A stretch of 64,000 nt of DNA from SBAX01 sp964646605 (lineage in GTDB: Bacteria; Planctomycetota; Phycisphaerae; UBA1845). Positions 1 through 9,631 of the stretch are shown piece after piece. The stretch spans positions 43,550 to 107,549 of the forward strand of contig CAZYEX010000082.1 in the NCBI GenBank assembly GCA_964646605.1. Direction: 5' to 3'. How positions within the stretch are numbered: position 1 is the first letter of the stretch; every line of letters starts with the position of its first letter. Both the position numbers and the translations under genes were made by a program. The notes beneath the pieces are model-generated. The model was not told where the DNA came from and searched no databases. It saw only the letters and a list, made by a program, of their open reading frames with translations.

Positions 1-106
1 CCGCATGTGCGAACCTGTCTCGCCTGGCTTCTTTTTCCGACGCCGACCCCGCGCGGGTGCCATTGGCGGCTTGCCCGCCAGTGCCGACCCATGCACCGGT
101 CCCGCC

Positions 107-2008
107 TTACCCGCTCCGCCGCCACCAGCAAAGCGAAAGAAGAGCCCATAGCAGGTCCGCGTGGTCGGTCCGACGGGTCAGATGCTCCTGGTACACGCGT
201 TCGACGACGGGGTAGGAAAGCAAACCCAGCGAATCCACCACCGGGCGGGTCACCACATCGTGGAACAGCGTCCGCAACGGCCCGCGGAGGTACTCACCGA
301 TGGGCACCTCGAAGCCTTGTTTGGAGCGGCCCAGAACCGCGTCGGGAAGGTGACCACGATAGGCGTCCGTAAGGATCCTCTTTCGCATTCCCCGCTCGAT
401 CTTGAACCAGCTCGGCATCGACAGGGCCAGCTCGACCACCTGAAAATCGAGAAACGGAACGCGCACCTCCAGCGAATGCATCATGCTCGCCAAGTCCACC
501 TTTTGCAGCATGTCCGCGGGAAGCTGATGTTGCAGGTCGAACGCAAAGACGCGACTGAGCCCGTCGCGACCGTCCAGATGCCCCGTACTCTGCTTCGCAA
601 ACTCCAACGTCCGCAGGTCGCAAGTCAGCGGCAGCCTGCGATTCACGATCAGGTCCTCGACCTCCGGCGCTAGAATGCGCGACCAGGCCACGTGCCGCGA
701 CAACGGATCACCGCCCGCGACGCGCAGCAGCTTGCGGAACTGTCGCACCCGATTCCCCAACCCCGACGACCGCGACGAGGCCAGCGCGCTCAAGAGCGGT
801 TCTACGAAAGCCCGTCGCAGGACTCGCGGCACCCGGTAATAGGATTCGATGGCCTCATGGCCGAGGTATCGCCAGTATCCTCCAAACAGTTCGTCGCCGC
901 CGTCCCCGCTGAGCGCCACCGTGACCGACTGCCGCGCGAACCGCGAGACCAACGCCGTGGGGAGAATCGAGCTGTCCCCCACCGGCTCGCCGAGATGATC
1001 GAGCACCCTCGGTATCGCATCGAGCACGTCACCCTCGGTCACCACCAGTTCGTGATGCTCCGTGCCGAACCGCTCCGCCACCAGCCGCGCGTAGCGCGTC
1101 TCGTCGTAGTTTCGTTGCCCCTCGTATCCCACGCTGAACGTCTGAACCGGCCGTCCGATCGCCTCCGCCAGGTGCGACACGACGATCGACGAGTCCAACC
1201 CCCCGGAAAGAAACGCCCCAATGGGCACGTCGGAAACGCGGCGGCGAACCACGGCGTCGCCCAGCGCCCGGCGCACGCGGCTGCACGCCTCGCCGTAGTC
1301 CATCGTAGTCGGGTCAGGAAACCGCGGTTTGGGGGTGTAGTAACGAACCGGCGCCTCGACCCCGGCCTCATGAAACCCGAGGTAATGACCGGGAGAGAGA
1401 CGTCGAGCGCGGGAATAAATCGTCGCCGGGTGGGCGATGTAGCCGAATTGCAGATGTTGCACGAGAGCGTCCGCGTCGACGCTTCGATCCCACCCGCCGA
1501 GCAACGTAAGGGCCCGCAGCTCGCTGGCGAACTGCAGGGAATCCGCATCCGCCACGTAGAAAAGCGGCTTGACCCCGAACCGATCGCGGCTCAGAAATCC
1601 CGAGCGCGTCTGCGAATCATAGAACCCCAGCGCCCACATCCCGTTGAAGCGCGCAAACGCCTCCACGCCCCAGCGAGCGCAGGCGTACAGGACGACTTCC
1701 GTGTCCCCGTCGGTGACGAAAACATCGCCCGCGGATTCCAGCTCCGCCCGCAGCTCCCGGAAGTTGTAGATTTCCCCGTTGTAAACGAGATGAAACCGCC
1801 CGTCGCCGCCGTGCAGCGGTTGATCCGCGTTGGCCGAGGGGTCCAGAACTCTCAGCCGCGTGGCGCCCAGTCCGGCCCGGCCCGCGCTATCTGTCCACAC
1901 CCCGACATGGTCAGGCCCGCGATGTCGAAGCGCGGCACAAGCTCGATCCAGCGGCTCCCGCTCGACCGGCGCTCCCCCGAAACGGATGATTCCACAAATC
2001 CCACACAC
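107..2008 (-). CDS. asnB: Asparagine synthetase, glutamine-hydrolysing
   Basis: This cytosolic enzyme makes asparagine from aspartate, ATP and glutamine-derived ammonia. The reading starts at a GTG so that Cys is residue 2, the nucleophile of the class II glutaminase domain (about residues 2-210, opening MCGICGI). The synthetase domain follows, with the pyrophosphate-binding SGGLDSS near residue 268. At 633 aa it matches the long AsnB type; the exosortase-associated amidotransferase family is similar in length and cannot be excluded, although no exosortase genes are nearby. No strong ribosome binding site precedes the GTG. The gene stands alone, with the lipoprotein gene upstream on the same strand. 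Confidence 0.95.
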   Translation of the reverse strand: MCGICGIIRFGGAPVEREPLDRACAALRHRGPDHVGVWTDSAGRAGLGATRLRVLDPSANADQPLHGGDGRFHLVYNGEIYNFRELRAELESAGDVFVTDGDTEVVLYACARWGVEAFARFNGMWALGFYDSQTRSGFLSRDRFGVKPLFYVADADSLQFASELRALTLLGGWDRSVDADALVQHLQFGYIAHPATIYSRARRLSPGHYLGFHEAGVEAPVRYYTPKPRFPDPTTMDYGEACSRVRRALGDAVVRRRVSDVPIGAFLSGGLDSSIVVSHLAEAIGRPVQTFSVGYEGQRNYDETRYARLVAERFGTEHHELVVTEGDVLDAIPRVLDHLGEPVGDSSILPTALVSRFARQSVTVALSGDGGDELFGGYWRYLGHEAIESYYRVPRVLRRAFVEPLLSALASSRSSGLGNRVRQFRKLLRVAGGDPLSRHVAWSRILAPEVEDLIVNRRLPLTCDLRTLEFAKQSTGHLDGRDGLSRVFAFDLQHQLPADMLQKVDLASMMHSLEVRVPFLDFQVVELALSMPSWFKIERGMRKRILTDAYRGHLPDAVLGRSKQGFEVPIGEYLRGPLRTLFHDVVTRPVVDSLGLLSYPVVERVYQEHLTRRTDHADLLWALLSLCWWRRSG

Positions 2009-2190
2009 CCAAACGGAGTACGTTACAACGCCGGCCTCCGTTCAGGTAGCCTCGGGGCGCGTCCCCCTCGCTCGAAACCCCGATCCCAATGGGGCGGCGG
2101 CCCCTCCGAGGACGCGGTGTCGGTCGCGCGAACGGTCGCCGAGGTCCGTTCGAACCGTGCCGACCGCGACGGGACACCATCCGTCGCCCT

Positions 2191-5127
2191 TCATTGCGAA
2201 ACCGGGCTTCCCAGGTACTCCGCAACGTCCGCCAGTTCGAACGATCGAATTCCTACGACCACCCGCCAGAAGAGTCCGACCGGGCGCGGCGGCGGTTCGA
2301 TCAACGTACGCGCCGCGGGGTTCTCCACCGGGTTAGAACGCTGCGAGCTGGTTGTCGGCACGATTTCGGCCGTCCCCGCCTGAGGCTCGTCGAGGCCGTC
2401 CCTATCGCCGGGCGCGGGCGAGGCATCGGACGGCGCGGAAACAGCTTCGACGTCCGGGTCGTCTGTGTCGTCGTCGCAGTCCGACGGGCACGGACCCAAC
2501 GAGTCACCATGCTCCAAGTGCGAAGCGACGGCGGGATCGCCGACGACGATCGTGTGGGCGTGATCTCCACCTCCGGGTGGGACGTGACACAGGACCGTCT
2601 TGCCCTCCGCAACCGGATCGCCGCAGCCCCTGCACTCGTCGTCCTCCTCATCGCACACCTGTCCCTTCTCGCACGGAGGGTCACCAGGTAGGCACTGACC
2701 GTCCTCATCGCACGTTTCCTCACCGTTGCAAAACTCGCCGTCATCGCAATCCTGGTCGCGGCGGCACTCCTCGACCACCGGGCAATCCACCTCGCCGATC
2801 GTCCGGAAAACTTTGGCGTGTTGAACCACGACTTGGCCGGGAGGCGTCTCGAAGAACTCCACACCCGCGATCGTGTACGACACGCGCTGGTCCACCCTCG
2901 GCTCGCCAAGCAGATTCCACTCGAAGGCCAAAAAGTCCCCTGCCAGAAGGTCGGCGGGCAGACACAACCCGTGGGCGGTATCGTTGTCGGCATTGTTAAG
3001 CGGCAGATCGACGACGATCAGCGTTCCCGCCGGATCTGGCGCCGGCGGATCGTCGAGCTTGATGAACCGCGGATCGCCGTAGGCATGGATGCCCATGCCG
3101 TGACGGGCGCGGAAGGCGTCGAGACGCACGACAAAGCAATCTTCGACCGGACCTTCGCGCCAGAAAACCATCCGCATGGTGACCAGGTTCCCGCGGCCCG
3201 CCGTCGCGGCGCGGGAATAGGTGTGCGGAACGAGTACGCGGTAGGCGACGACGTTGGTCGGTCCCAAGGCCGGCTCTTCAATGGGGTCGGGCCGCGGTCC
3301 GTCGCCGGTGGGGATCGACCGATACGCCCCTTGGCCGATGGTGAAAAAGTCGTCGATGAACACGTCGAACAACACGGCGCCACCGCCGTCTCCGCCCGCC
3401 CCGCGGCAATCCAGGGCGTTGAAGAAGCCGTCATCGTTCACGTCCTCGTTGGGTTCGCCGACACCGTTGCCGTTGAGGTCCCAGCAGCTTAGACCGCCCT
3501 CGCCCCGCGCCCCTTGACAGTCAAGAACCGTGACGTGCCCGTCGTCGTTGACGTCCTCGTCGGGATCGGCGACGCCGTTGGCGTTGAGGTCCCAGCAGTG
3601 CAACCCGTCGAGCCCGTCTTCACCATCGACGCCGTCCGTCCCGTCGGCGCCGTCCCGACCGTCGCCGCCGTTGAGGCCATTGGTCCCGTCCTGCCCGTCG
3701 GTTCCGTCGGTTCCGTCGGTGCCGTCGGCGCCATCGACTCCGTCCGCGCCGCGGCAGTCGAGTGACGTGAAGAAACCGTCGAGGTTCACGTCTTCCTCCG
3801 GCTGGCCGATGCCGTCGGCATTCAAATCCCAGCAGCTTATTCCCGGTGCCCCATCCCGTCCGTCGGCGCCGTTCTGTCCGTTTGTCCCGTCCTGACCGTC
3901 TACTCCATCGCGTCCGTCGGCGCCGTCCGTTCCGTCGCGGCCGTCCGCACCGTCGGCCCCGCGGCAATCCAGCACGGAAACGACTTCGTCGTGATTGACG
4001 TCCTCGTCAGCATCGGGCAATCCGTTGGCATTGAGGTCCCAACAGTGCAGACCATGGACCCCGTCGCCGCCATTCTGGCCGTCCGTCCCGTCAGCGCCGC
4101 GACAGTCCAACGCAGTGAAGAACCCGTCGTCGTTGGCGTCCTCGTCGGGCTGCCCGATGCCGTCTCCGTTGGTGTCCCAACAACGGATTCCGTCCACTCC
4201 GTCCCGCCCGTCGGTTCCGATTTGACCGTCGGCACCGTTGACGCCATCGGTTCCGTCCTGACCGTCGGCACCGTTGACGCCGTCGGTTCCGTCCTGCCCG
4301 TCCGCGCCGTTGACGCCGTTCGCGCCGTCGGCCCCCCGGCAATCGAGGGCGGTGAACATTCCGTCGGCGTTGAGGTCCTCGGCGGGATCAGCTGACCCGT
4401 TTCCGTTGCCGTCCCAGCACTGCAGACCGTTCGCCCCGGCGGCTCCATTGGCTCCGTTCTGGCCGTTGATTCCGTTGGCCCCGCCGGATCCGCTTTGTCC
4501 GTTCACGCCGCGGCAGTCCAGGGCATCGAACCGACCATCGCCGTTCATGTCTTCCGCCGCGCCGTGCCGTCCGTCGCCGTCCACGTCCCAACACGAGGTT
4601 CCCTCCTCCCCAGGGGGACCCGCAACGCCGGCCGTGCCGCTCGCCCCATCGAGTCCGCGGCAATCCAGGGCATCGAAGAATCCGTCGCCGTTGACGTCCT
4701 CGCCGCGATCCGCGAGTCCATTGCCGTTGGAATCCCAACATGCCATCCCATTGGCACCCTCCGCGCCGACGCAATCCCGGGCGTCGAACGATCCGTCGCC
4801 GTTGACGTCCTCGTCCGGATCGGCGACACCGTCACCGCTTGTGTCCCAACAACTGCGTCCTTCAGGCCCGGGGAGGGGTTCGCCCGCCGGAGGCTCGCCG
4901 CCGTCGGCGCCGGGCCCGCCGCCCAGCTGACCATTGCTCAGCAAGGCGATGGCCAACGTACCGAAGTTGAAGAGCAGGTCGCGCTGGTAATCCTCCATCC
5001 CCAGAAAGTCGTTCCCACCGCACCCCGAAAGGGCGAGCGGCGGTCCCGCGACAAGCCCGGCGATGAGCAGTAGGCCCGCCAGCGTGTTCCTCGCGGACAT
5101 CCGGCGCGTGGTTTGGCGTTCGGTCAT
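2191..5127 (-). CDS. Collagen-like / EF-hand repeat lipoprotein
   Basis: A 978-aa exported protein of unknown function. The ATG at 5127 is chosen because AAAGGAG lies 9 nt upstream; an in-frame start at 5163 would only add a poorly coding stretch. The N-terminus has a signal peptide ending in the lipobox LSGC (near residue 36), so it is probably a lipoprotein. Next come nine units of the form CWDxNGDGxxDxxEDVNxDGxxxxLDCRG, each holding two Asp-rich EF-hand/dockerin-like loops. The units are separated by Gly-X-Y tracts rich in GTDG, GADG and GQDG. The C-terminal third is a globular region, a Cys-rich segment (CDDGEFCNG) and a CHVPPGGGDHAHTI motif of a type seen in other bacterial secreted proteins. 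Calcium-stabilised surface structure is a reasonable inference. Confidence 0.85.
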   Translation of the reverse strand: MTERQTTRRMSARNTLAGLLLIAGLVAGPPLALSGCGGNDFLGMEDYQRDLLFNFGTLAIALLSNGQLGGGPGADGGEPPAGEPLPGPEGRSCWDTSGDGVADPDEDVNGDGSFDARDCVGAEGANGMACWDSNGNGLADRGEDVNGDGFFDALDCRGLDGASGTAGVAGPPGEEGTSCWDVDGDGRHGAAEDMNGDGRFDALDCRGVNGQSGSGGANGINGQNGANGAAGANGLQCWDGNGNGSADPAEDLNADGMFTALDCRGADGANGVNGADGQDGTDGVNGADGQDGTDGVNGADGQIGTDGRDGVDGIRCWDTNGDGIGQPDEDANDDGFFTALDCRGADGTDGQNGGDGVHGLHCWDLNANGLPDADEDVNHDEVVSVLDCRGADGADGRDGTDGADGRDGVDGQDGTNGQNGADGRDGAPGISCWDLNADGIGQPEEDVNLDGFFTSLDCRGADGVDGADGTDGTDGTDGQDGTNGLNGGDGRDGADGTDGVDGEDGLDGLHCWDLNANGVADPDEDVNDDGHVTVLDCQGARGEGGLSCWDLNGNGVGEPNEDVNDDGFFNALDCRGAGGDGGGAVLFDVFIDDFFTIGQGAYRSIPTGDGPRPDPIEEPALGPTNVVAYRVLVPHTYSRAATAGRGNLVTMRMVFWREGPVEDCFVVRLDAFRARHGMGIHAYGDPRFIKLDDPPAPDPAGTLIVVDLPLNNADNDTAHGLCLPADLLAGDFLAFEWNLLGEPRVDQRVSYTIAGVEFFETPPGQVVVQHAKVFRTIGEVDCPVVEECRRDQDCDDGEFCNGEETCDEDGQCLPGDPPCEKGQVCDEEDDECRGCGDPVAEGKTVLCHVPPGGGDHAHTIVVGDPAVASHLEHGDSLGPCPSDCDDDTDDPDVEAVSAPSDASPAPGDRDGLDEPQAGTAEIVPTTSSQRSNPVENPAARTLIEPPPRPVGLFWRVVVGIRSFELADVAEYLGSPVSQ
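3391..4854 (-). repeat. Nine tandem CWD / Gly-X-Y coding units
   Basis: This is the coding repeat array inside the collagen/EF-hand lipoprotein. The nine Cys-Trp-Asp units are conserved in spacing. The Gly-X-Y linkers between them vary from none to about 40 residues, which points to slippage or unequal crossover in the linkers. Confidence 0.8.
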
Positions 5128-5475
5128 GGCATGCACTCCTTTCGTACAATGGGCCGCGGCCAACGTCCCCGGTCGCAGCCGAAAAGAACAACGACGCTCT
5201 CACCTCCGCTGCAGCTCCCCTCGGCAGTCGCGGAGGTCCGGTGGGAAAGGGCTCACATCGAGCCGACGTGATGGATGGATCCTCGCCGGAGAAATGAATC
5301 AGGATGATCGTATCGAATCTTGTCCGGCAAGGCGCTGCCCCTGCCCCTCCCGCCGTCATCGTACCATCCCCCAGGGTCGTGGAACAAGTCCCGCCCCGCG
5401 GGCCTCTGCAAGTGGGGCGTGCCCGCGACGATTGCGGCATTCGACATTCGAGGTTCCCTCCCCTAGCGTTTCCGT
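5128..5475. other. Intergenic region between lipoprotein gene and acpS
   Basis: About 350 bp between divergently transcribed genes. The ribosome binding site of the lipoprotein gene lies at its left edge (AAAGGAG on the minus strand near 5137-5143). I see no convincing RNA gene, repeat or terminator. Promoters for both genes are presumably here, but no clear -35/-10 pair stands out. Confidence 0.5.
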
Positions 5476-5859
5476 ATGTCCGTCGTCGGTCACGGTCTGG
5501 ACCTCGTGGAATGTGCCCGGATCGCGATGATCCTCGAACGCCACGAACATCGCTTTCTCGATCGAATTCTGACGCCTGCCGAACAACAGCGCGCCCGTGA
5601 GTACAAAGACCCGATCCCCTTCATCGCCGGGCGCTTCGCCGCCAAGGAGGCCATCCTAAAAATGATCGGAACCGGTTGGCGCGGACAGATCGCCTGGACG
5701 GATATGGAAGTTCTCCCTGACGCGATGGGTCAGCCGATCGTGGCCCTACGCGGCGAAACCGCCCGCCGCGCCGATCAACTCGGCATCCGCCGGGTCGTCC
5801 TCTCCATCACCCACACCGCCCAACACGCCGCCGCTTCGGCCATCGGTGTGGGCGACTGA
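5476..5859 (+). CDS. acpS: Holo-[acyl-carrier-protein] synthase
   Basis: AcpS transfers 4'-phosphopantetheine from CoA to the serine of apo-ACP, activating it for fatty acid synthesis in the cytosol. The 127-aa length is normal for the family. The N-terminal GLDLVEC holds the metal-binding Asp, and the RFAAKEAILK motif near residues 53-62 holds the second metal ligand (Glu). The C-terminal VLSITHT is also typical. No strong ribosome binding site precedes the ATG. It is followed on the same strand by tRNA-Ala, which has its own promoter. Confidence 0.93.
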   Translation: MSVVGHGLDLVECARIAMILERHEHRFLDRILTPAEQQRAREYKDPIPFIAGRFAAKEAILKMIGTGWRGQIAWTDMEVLPDAMGQPIVALRGETARRADQLGIRRVVLSITHTAQHAAASAIGVGD

Positions 5860-5886
5860 TCCGCCACGGCCGGCGAAATCCGCCCG

Positions 5887-5915
5887 TTGCAACCTCCCCC
5901 GATTTCGTCGATAAT
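5887..5915 (+). promoter_or_regulatory. Sigma-70-like promoter of tRNA-Ala
   Basis: TTGCAA at 5887-5892 and GATAAT at 5910-5915 are separated by exactly 17 bp. They sit 11 bp upstream of the first tRNA base, so transcription would start just before the mature 5' end. Confidence 0.55.
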
Positions 5916-5926
5916 GGCCGCTTACC

Positions 5927-5999
5927 GGGGCCATGGCGCAGTTGGGAGCGCGTCTGCATGGCATGCAGAAGGTCGCGAGTTCGAGTCTCGCTGGCTCCA
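5927..5999 (+). tRNA. tRNA-Ala (anticodon GGC)
   Basis: A 73-nt cloverleaf can be folded by eye. The acceptor stem GGGGCCA/TGGCTCC contains the G3:U70 wobble that identifies alanine tRNAs. The D stem is GCGC/GCGC. The anticodon stem TCTGC/GCAGA closes a loop ATGGCAT with anticodon GGC. The T stem is GCGAG/CTCGC with loop TTCGAGT, and the discriminator base is A73. The 3' CCA is not encoded and must be added post-transcriptionally. Confidence 0.97.
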
Positions 6000-6083
6000 G
6001 TCACAAACGAAGTCGCGATCGCAGCGGCCGTCGCCGCTCAAGAACCTAAGATCCTGCCCGGCGAACGAATCAAGGAAGACGTG

Positions 6084-6635
6084 TCACCCGCCGCCGCGTT
6101 TCCGCCCGCGGGTGAGCGGTTCGAACGAGTCGCCGGTTTCTCGCGTCAGCGGGGAATCGCACTTGGAACAAACCGGATCCGTCTCCATCGGGACCCACTC
6201 CCCGCCGTGTACGCGAAGGTGCGACACGCGCGACCGTCCGGATTCGTCGGCCTCGAAACGCACCGCGACTTCGATCGGACCGTGGGTCTTGCACTCATAC
6301 GCGGTCACCGCGTACGCCGGCCGAGCGCACATGGCGCAAGGCCGATCGCTCGTCTGACCCCGCGCCGAGAAGGTGTGCCCAGCCTCGCACCTCCAACTCA
6401 ACTCCACGTCCGAGATCGACCGCCGATACACCGCCACCGCCGGCTCGGGACGCCACCAGCGCCACGCCGCAAACGCCACCGTCGCCGCCGCCAACGCCAG
6501 CATCAAGCTCAACGTCGCGTTGCGCGAAAGCGTCCGCCGCTCGACGATCCGCACCGTGGGACGACGCGGCGCCGAGGGACGGTCCGAGTTCGCTTCCAAC
6601 GTGGGTGTTACGGGGACGGGATGGAGCCGGTCCAC
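6084..6635 (-). CDS. Membrane-anchored protein with Cys-pair zinc-ribbon motifs
   Basis: A hypothetical protein of about 183 aa if it starts at the GTG at 6635, or 171 aa from the TTG at 6599. The start is uncertain because it overlaps or abuts the upstream prepilin gene. One hydrophobic helix near the N-terminus (NATLSLMLALAAATVAFAAW) suggests a single-pass anchor. The rest carries Cys/His groups in pairs (CEAGH, CAMC, CKTHG, CSKC), which look like two rubredoxin/zinc-ribbon folds facing one side of the membrane. It probably forms an operon with the prepilin-like gene, which ends within 30 bp of either start. Function unknown. Confidence 0.6.
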   Translation of the reverse strand: MDRLHPVPVTPTLEANSDRPSAPRRPTVRIVERRTLSRNATLSLMLALAAATVAFAAWRWWRPEPAVAVYRRSISDVELSWRCEAGHTFSARGQTSDRPCAMCARPAYAVTAYECKTHGPIEVAVRFEADESGRSRVSHLRVHGGEWVPMETDPVCSKCDSPLTRETGDSFEPLTRGRKRGGG

Positions 6636-7471
6636 CAGAAGAGCTGGTCCTTCGCAAAGGAGTAGTGAAAAAGCCTTGTATCCGTGCAAAGCGTGCATCC
6701 GCCGCCCGCACAGTTCGGGTAGTAACGGGCAATGGGACTGCGCAGCAACTGCGTCGTTCGCACATCGCGAACCCCGCCGCCGACGGTGAGCACGTGAATT
6801 CCCACCCCGTGTCGCGTGGTGAGCCAGGATCCCGCGGGAGTGTCGGAGAACGGATCGAAGCCGTCGCCCCACATCAGCAGACTGTCGTTTCGCGTGGGTC
6901 CCGAAATCGGTTCCCCTCGCTTGCCAGGGAGTCCGTCGTCAGGCCCCATGTCCGCCGAAAGAATAGTGTCCAACGGACGACGGGCCGAGTGTCGATCGAG
7001 GTTGGCCAGCATCCCGCCGTTCACCGTCAAGATGAAGTTGTTCAGGCCGTAGCTCGCAAAGTCCGCCACCACCGGTTCTCGGATCCTCGAGGAAAAGGCC
7101 GCGAGACGAAATCCGTACGGATCGCGCGGGCAACGCAAAACCAGCGGATCGCCAAGGTACGTCGGATAGAGCTTGCCGAACCAGGGCTCCGCGACGTGTC
7201 GTCGACCGCCTGCGTTGGGCTCCGACGACGGCAGCCACCCGTCGTTCTCATACCGATACATGTCCAGACTTTGGCCGAGTGCGCGAAGATGATGGCGACA
7301 AACCGTCGCCGCCGCCAAGTCCGTCGACCGCTTCAACGACGGGATCAACAGCGCGGTGAGGAACCCCACCACGGACATCACCACCAATAACTCGATGAGT
7401 GTGGACGCGCGGCCACACCGCGACCGTCCTCCGCCCGACGCGAATCGAACTGGAGCACCCTTAGCGCGCAT
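6608..7471 (-). CDS. Type II secretion / prepilin-like protein
   Basis: A 287-aa protein with a prepilin N-terminus: a basic leader, then ASTLIELLVVMSVVGFLTALLIPSL, where Glu at +5 and the hydrophobic helix match pseudopilins. The usual Gly before the cleavage site is replaced by an Ala/Ser context. The ATG at 7471 places the helix about 24 residues in; an in-frame start at 7588 would make the leader far too long. The C-terminal body has many Trp/Gly/Asp residues and late Cys pairs (NCAGGGCTLC) and resembles the large planctomycete family of prepilin-domain proteins, most of unknown role. No pilus machinery is nearby. Confidence 0.75.
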   Translation of the reverse strand: MRAKGAPVRFASGGGRSRCGRASTLIELLVVMSVVGFLTALLIPSLKRSTDLAAATVCRHHLRALGQSLDMYRYENDGWLPSSEPNAGGRRHVAEPWFGKLYPTYLGDPLVLRCPRDPYGFRLAAFSSRIREPVVADFASYGLNNFILTVNGGMLANLDRHSARRPLDTILSADMGPDDGLPGKRGEPISGPTRNDSLLMWGDGFDPFSDTPAGSWLTTRHGVGIHVLTVGGGVRDVRTTQLLRSPIARYYPNCAGGGCTLCTDTRLFHYSFAKDQLFWWTGSIPSP

Positions 7472-7706
7472 AGAACTAGCCCAAGAGCCTACACCATGCC
7501 CGCCGCTCACGCAACAAAAATCCACAACAACGTTCCCAACGATTTTTCGCCGCCCAACCGGCCCCCAGCCGCGATACCTTGAATCCATCCTGAACCGTCG
7601 GGCGCTGGCAATGGCCGTTCCATCGTGGTAGACTCGTTTGGGGCCGCGACGGTTGGAGTAGAGCGCGTAAAGCTGTAGTCGCTCTTTATTCAGATTTAGT
7701 GAACAA

Positions 7707-9578
7707 ATGAATTCTCTCGGAAAACGGATCAGCGACGAGCTACTCCCCTTTGTGGTTCAACCGGGCCAATACATTGGTCGGGAGATCAACCAGCTTGTGG
7801 CCCCGGGCGATTGGGAGCGGGCGGAAGTGCGCGTGGCCATTGCCTTCCCCGATTCCTACACCATCGGGATGAGCCACCTGGGCTGCCAAATCCTCTATTG
7901 GCTTGTGAACCATACCCCGGGATGTTGTGCGGAACGGGTGTACTGCCCTTGGTCCGACGCCGAGGGGCTGATGCGAACGAAGCGGATTCCGCTGTTTACC
8001 TGGGACACACGCCAGCCTGTATCCTCGGCGGATATCCTTGGGGTGTCGTTGCAATACGAAATGGCGTTCACCTCGGCCCTCCAGATTCTAGACTTGGCCG
8101 GCATCCCGCTGCGGTCGGAGGACCGCGACGATTCGCACCCCTTGGTGATCGCGGGCGGACCCCAGGCCGACAACCCCGAACCGATGGCCCCCTATCTTGA
8201 TCTCGTCGTGCTCGGCGACGGGGAGGCCTCCATGGCCGCGATCGTCGATGCCTACCGAGAGATGAAGTCCGGCGGCGTGCGTCGCCGTGACATGATCCGG
8301 CTCATGGCTCGGCGCTTCCCGTGGATCTACGCTCCGTCCCTCTACGACGTGCAATACAACGCGGATCAAACCGTGCGGAGCATTCATCCCACGGAGGCCG
8401 GCATCCCGACCACGATCGAACGCTGTCAGACGGACGACTTCGACGAGGCCCCCTTTCCGATTCGCCCGCTGGTGCCCTACGTCGAGGTGGTCCACGACCG
8501 CATCGCCATCGAGATCATGCGCGGGTGTCCGCAGCGCTGCCGTTTCTGTCACGCGGGATACACCAAAAGGCCGCTACGTACCCGCAGCGTGGACCGCATC
8601 CTGGGCATGGCCGAGGAGATGTACTGGGCCACGGGCGTCGATGAGCTCGGGTTGCTCTCCTTGTCGACCGCGGATTACCCCGACCTGCGTGAACTGGCCG
8701 ACAAGGTCAACAACCGTTTCGCCTCTCGGCGGGTGAACATCTCCGTTCCCTCCCTGCGCGTGGACAAGATGCTCCAGAACATCCCCTGGATGGTGAACTC
8801 GGTGCGGAAGAGCGGTTTGACCATCGCCGTCGAGGCCGCCAACGACGACATGCGCGCCGCGATCCGCAAACACGTCACCGACGGCGACCTCCTCGACGGC
8901 GTTCGTGCGGCCTACAACGCGGGCTGGCGGACGGTGAAACTCTATTTCATGGCCGGTTTCCCCGGCGAGAGACCCGAGGACCTCGACGGCATCGTCAGCC
9001 TCAGCCGCAAGGTCAGCGACGCTCGCCGCGAATTGGGCAAGGGTCCAGCCAACGTCAATGCGTCGGTCGGATGGTTGGTGCCCAAACCGTACACGCCGTT
9101 CCAATGGGCGGCGCAACCGCGGGCGGAATATTTTCACGACGCGCGCCGGCGCATGGCCGAACTGCTCCACAGGGATGGGGGGACGCAGGGACGCAGGGAC
9201 TATGGGACGAAGAGAAAAGGGAAACGCAGCGGCCCGGTGAAGATCAAGACCCACAACGTCGAGCGCTCCATCCTCGAAGCCGTCTTCGCCCGCGGCGATC
9301 GCCGGCTTGCCGAGGTCGTCGAACATGCGTTCAAGAACGGCGCTCGATTCGACGGTTGGGACGAGTGCTTCAAGGACGACATCTGGCAACGCGCCTTCGA
9401 CGCCACGGGCATCGACCCGGCCTTCTACGCGCATCGCGAGCGCCCGCCGACGGAGGTCTTCCCCTGGTCCCACCTCCACGGCGGCCCGCCCGACGACTAC
9501 CTCGCCCGCCAATACGACGACGTGTTCGTCCAGGTCGGCATGGGGCGACCGCAGCCTGCCCTTGCGGGGACTGCGTAA
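7707..9578 (+). CDS. B12-binding-type radical SAM protein (TIGR03960-like)
   Basis: A 623-aa radical SAM enzyme. The N-terminal half resembles a cobalamin-binding-like domain (VAIAFPDSYTIGMSHLG, then VIAGGPQADNPEPM). The radical SAM core starts near residue 270 with RGCPQRCRFCHAG, a CxxxCxxC cluster motif that binds the 4Fe-4S cluster cleaving S-adenosylmethionine. Family knowledge: proteins of this type often neighbour a DUF2344 partner or ribonuclease genes, but no such partner is here. An unusual low-complexity basic insert (RRDYGTKRKGKR, near residues 500-511) interrupts the C-terminal region. The substrate is unknown. Confidence 0.85.
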   Translation: MNSLGKRISDELLPFVVQPGQYIGREINQLVAPGDWERAEVRVAIAFPDSYTIGMSHLGCQILYWLVNHTPGCCAERVYCPWSDAEGLMRTKRIPLFTWDTRQPVSSADILGVSLQYEMAFTSALQILDLAGIPLRSEDRDDSHPLVIAGGPQADNPEPMAPYLDLVVLGDGEASMAAIVDAYREMKSGGVRRRDMIRLMARRFPWIYAPSLYDVQYNADQTVRSIHPTEAGIPTTIERCQTDDFDEAPFPIRPLVPYVEVVHDRIAIEIMRGCPQRCRFCHAGYTKRPLRTRSVDRILGMAEEMYWATGVDELGLLSLSTADYPDLRELADKVNNRFASRRVNISVPSLRVDKMLQNIPWMVNSVRKSGLTIAVEAANDDMRAAIRKHVTDGDLLDGVRAAYNAGWRTVKLYFMAGFPGERPEDLDGIVSLSRKVSDARRELGKGPANVNASVGWLVPKPYTPFQWAAQPRAEYFHDARRRMAELLHRDGGTQGRRDYGTKRKGKRSGPVKIKTHNVERSILEAVFARGDRRLAEVVEHAFKNGARFDGWDECFKDDIWQRAFDATGIDPAFYAHRERPPTEVFPWSHLHGGPPDDYLARQYDDVFVQVGMGRPQPALAGTA

Positions 9579-9631
9579 AACACGGTACATTACGGGCACC
9601 TAAAATCCGGGTCACCGCGGATCGACAACCC

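Noticed and set aside
692..2383. Long plus-strand frame opposite asnB (563 codons)
   Set aside because: Composition is Arg/Pro/His-rich, with no recognisable domain, and asnB on the other strand is certain.
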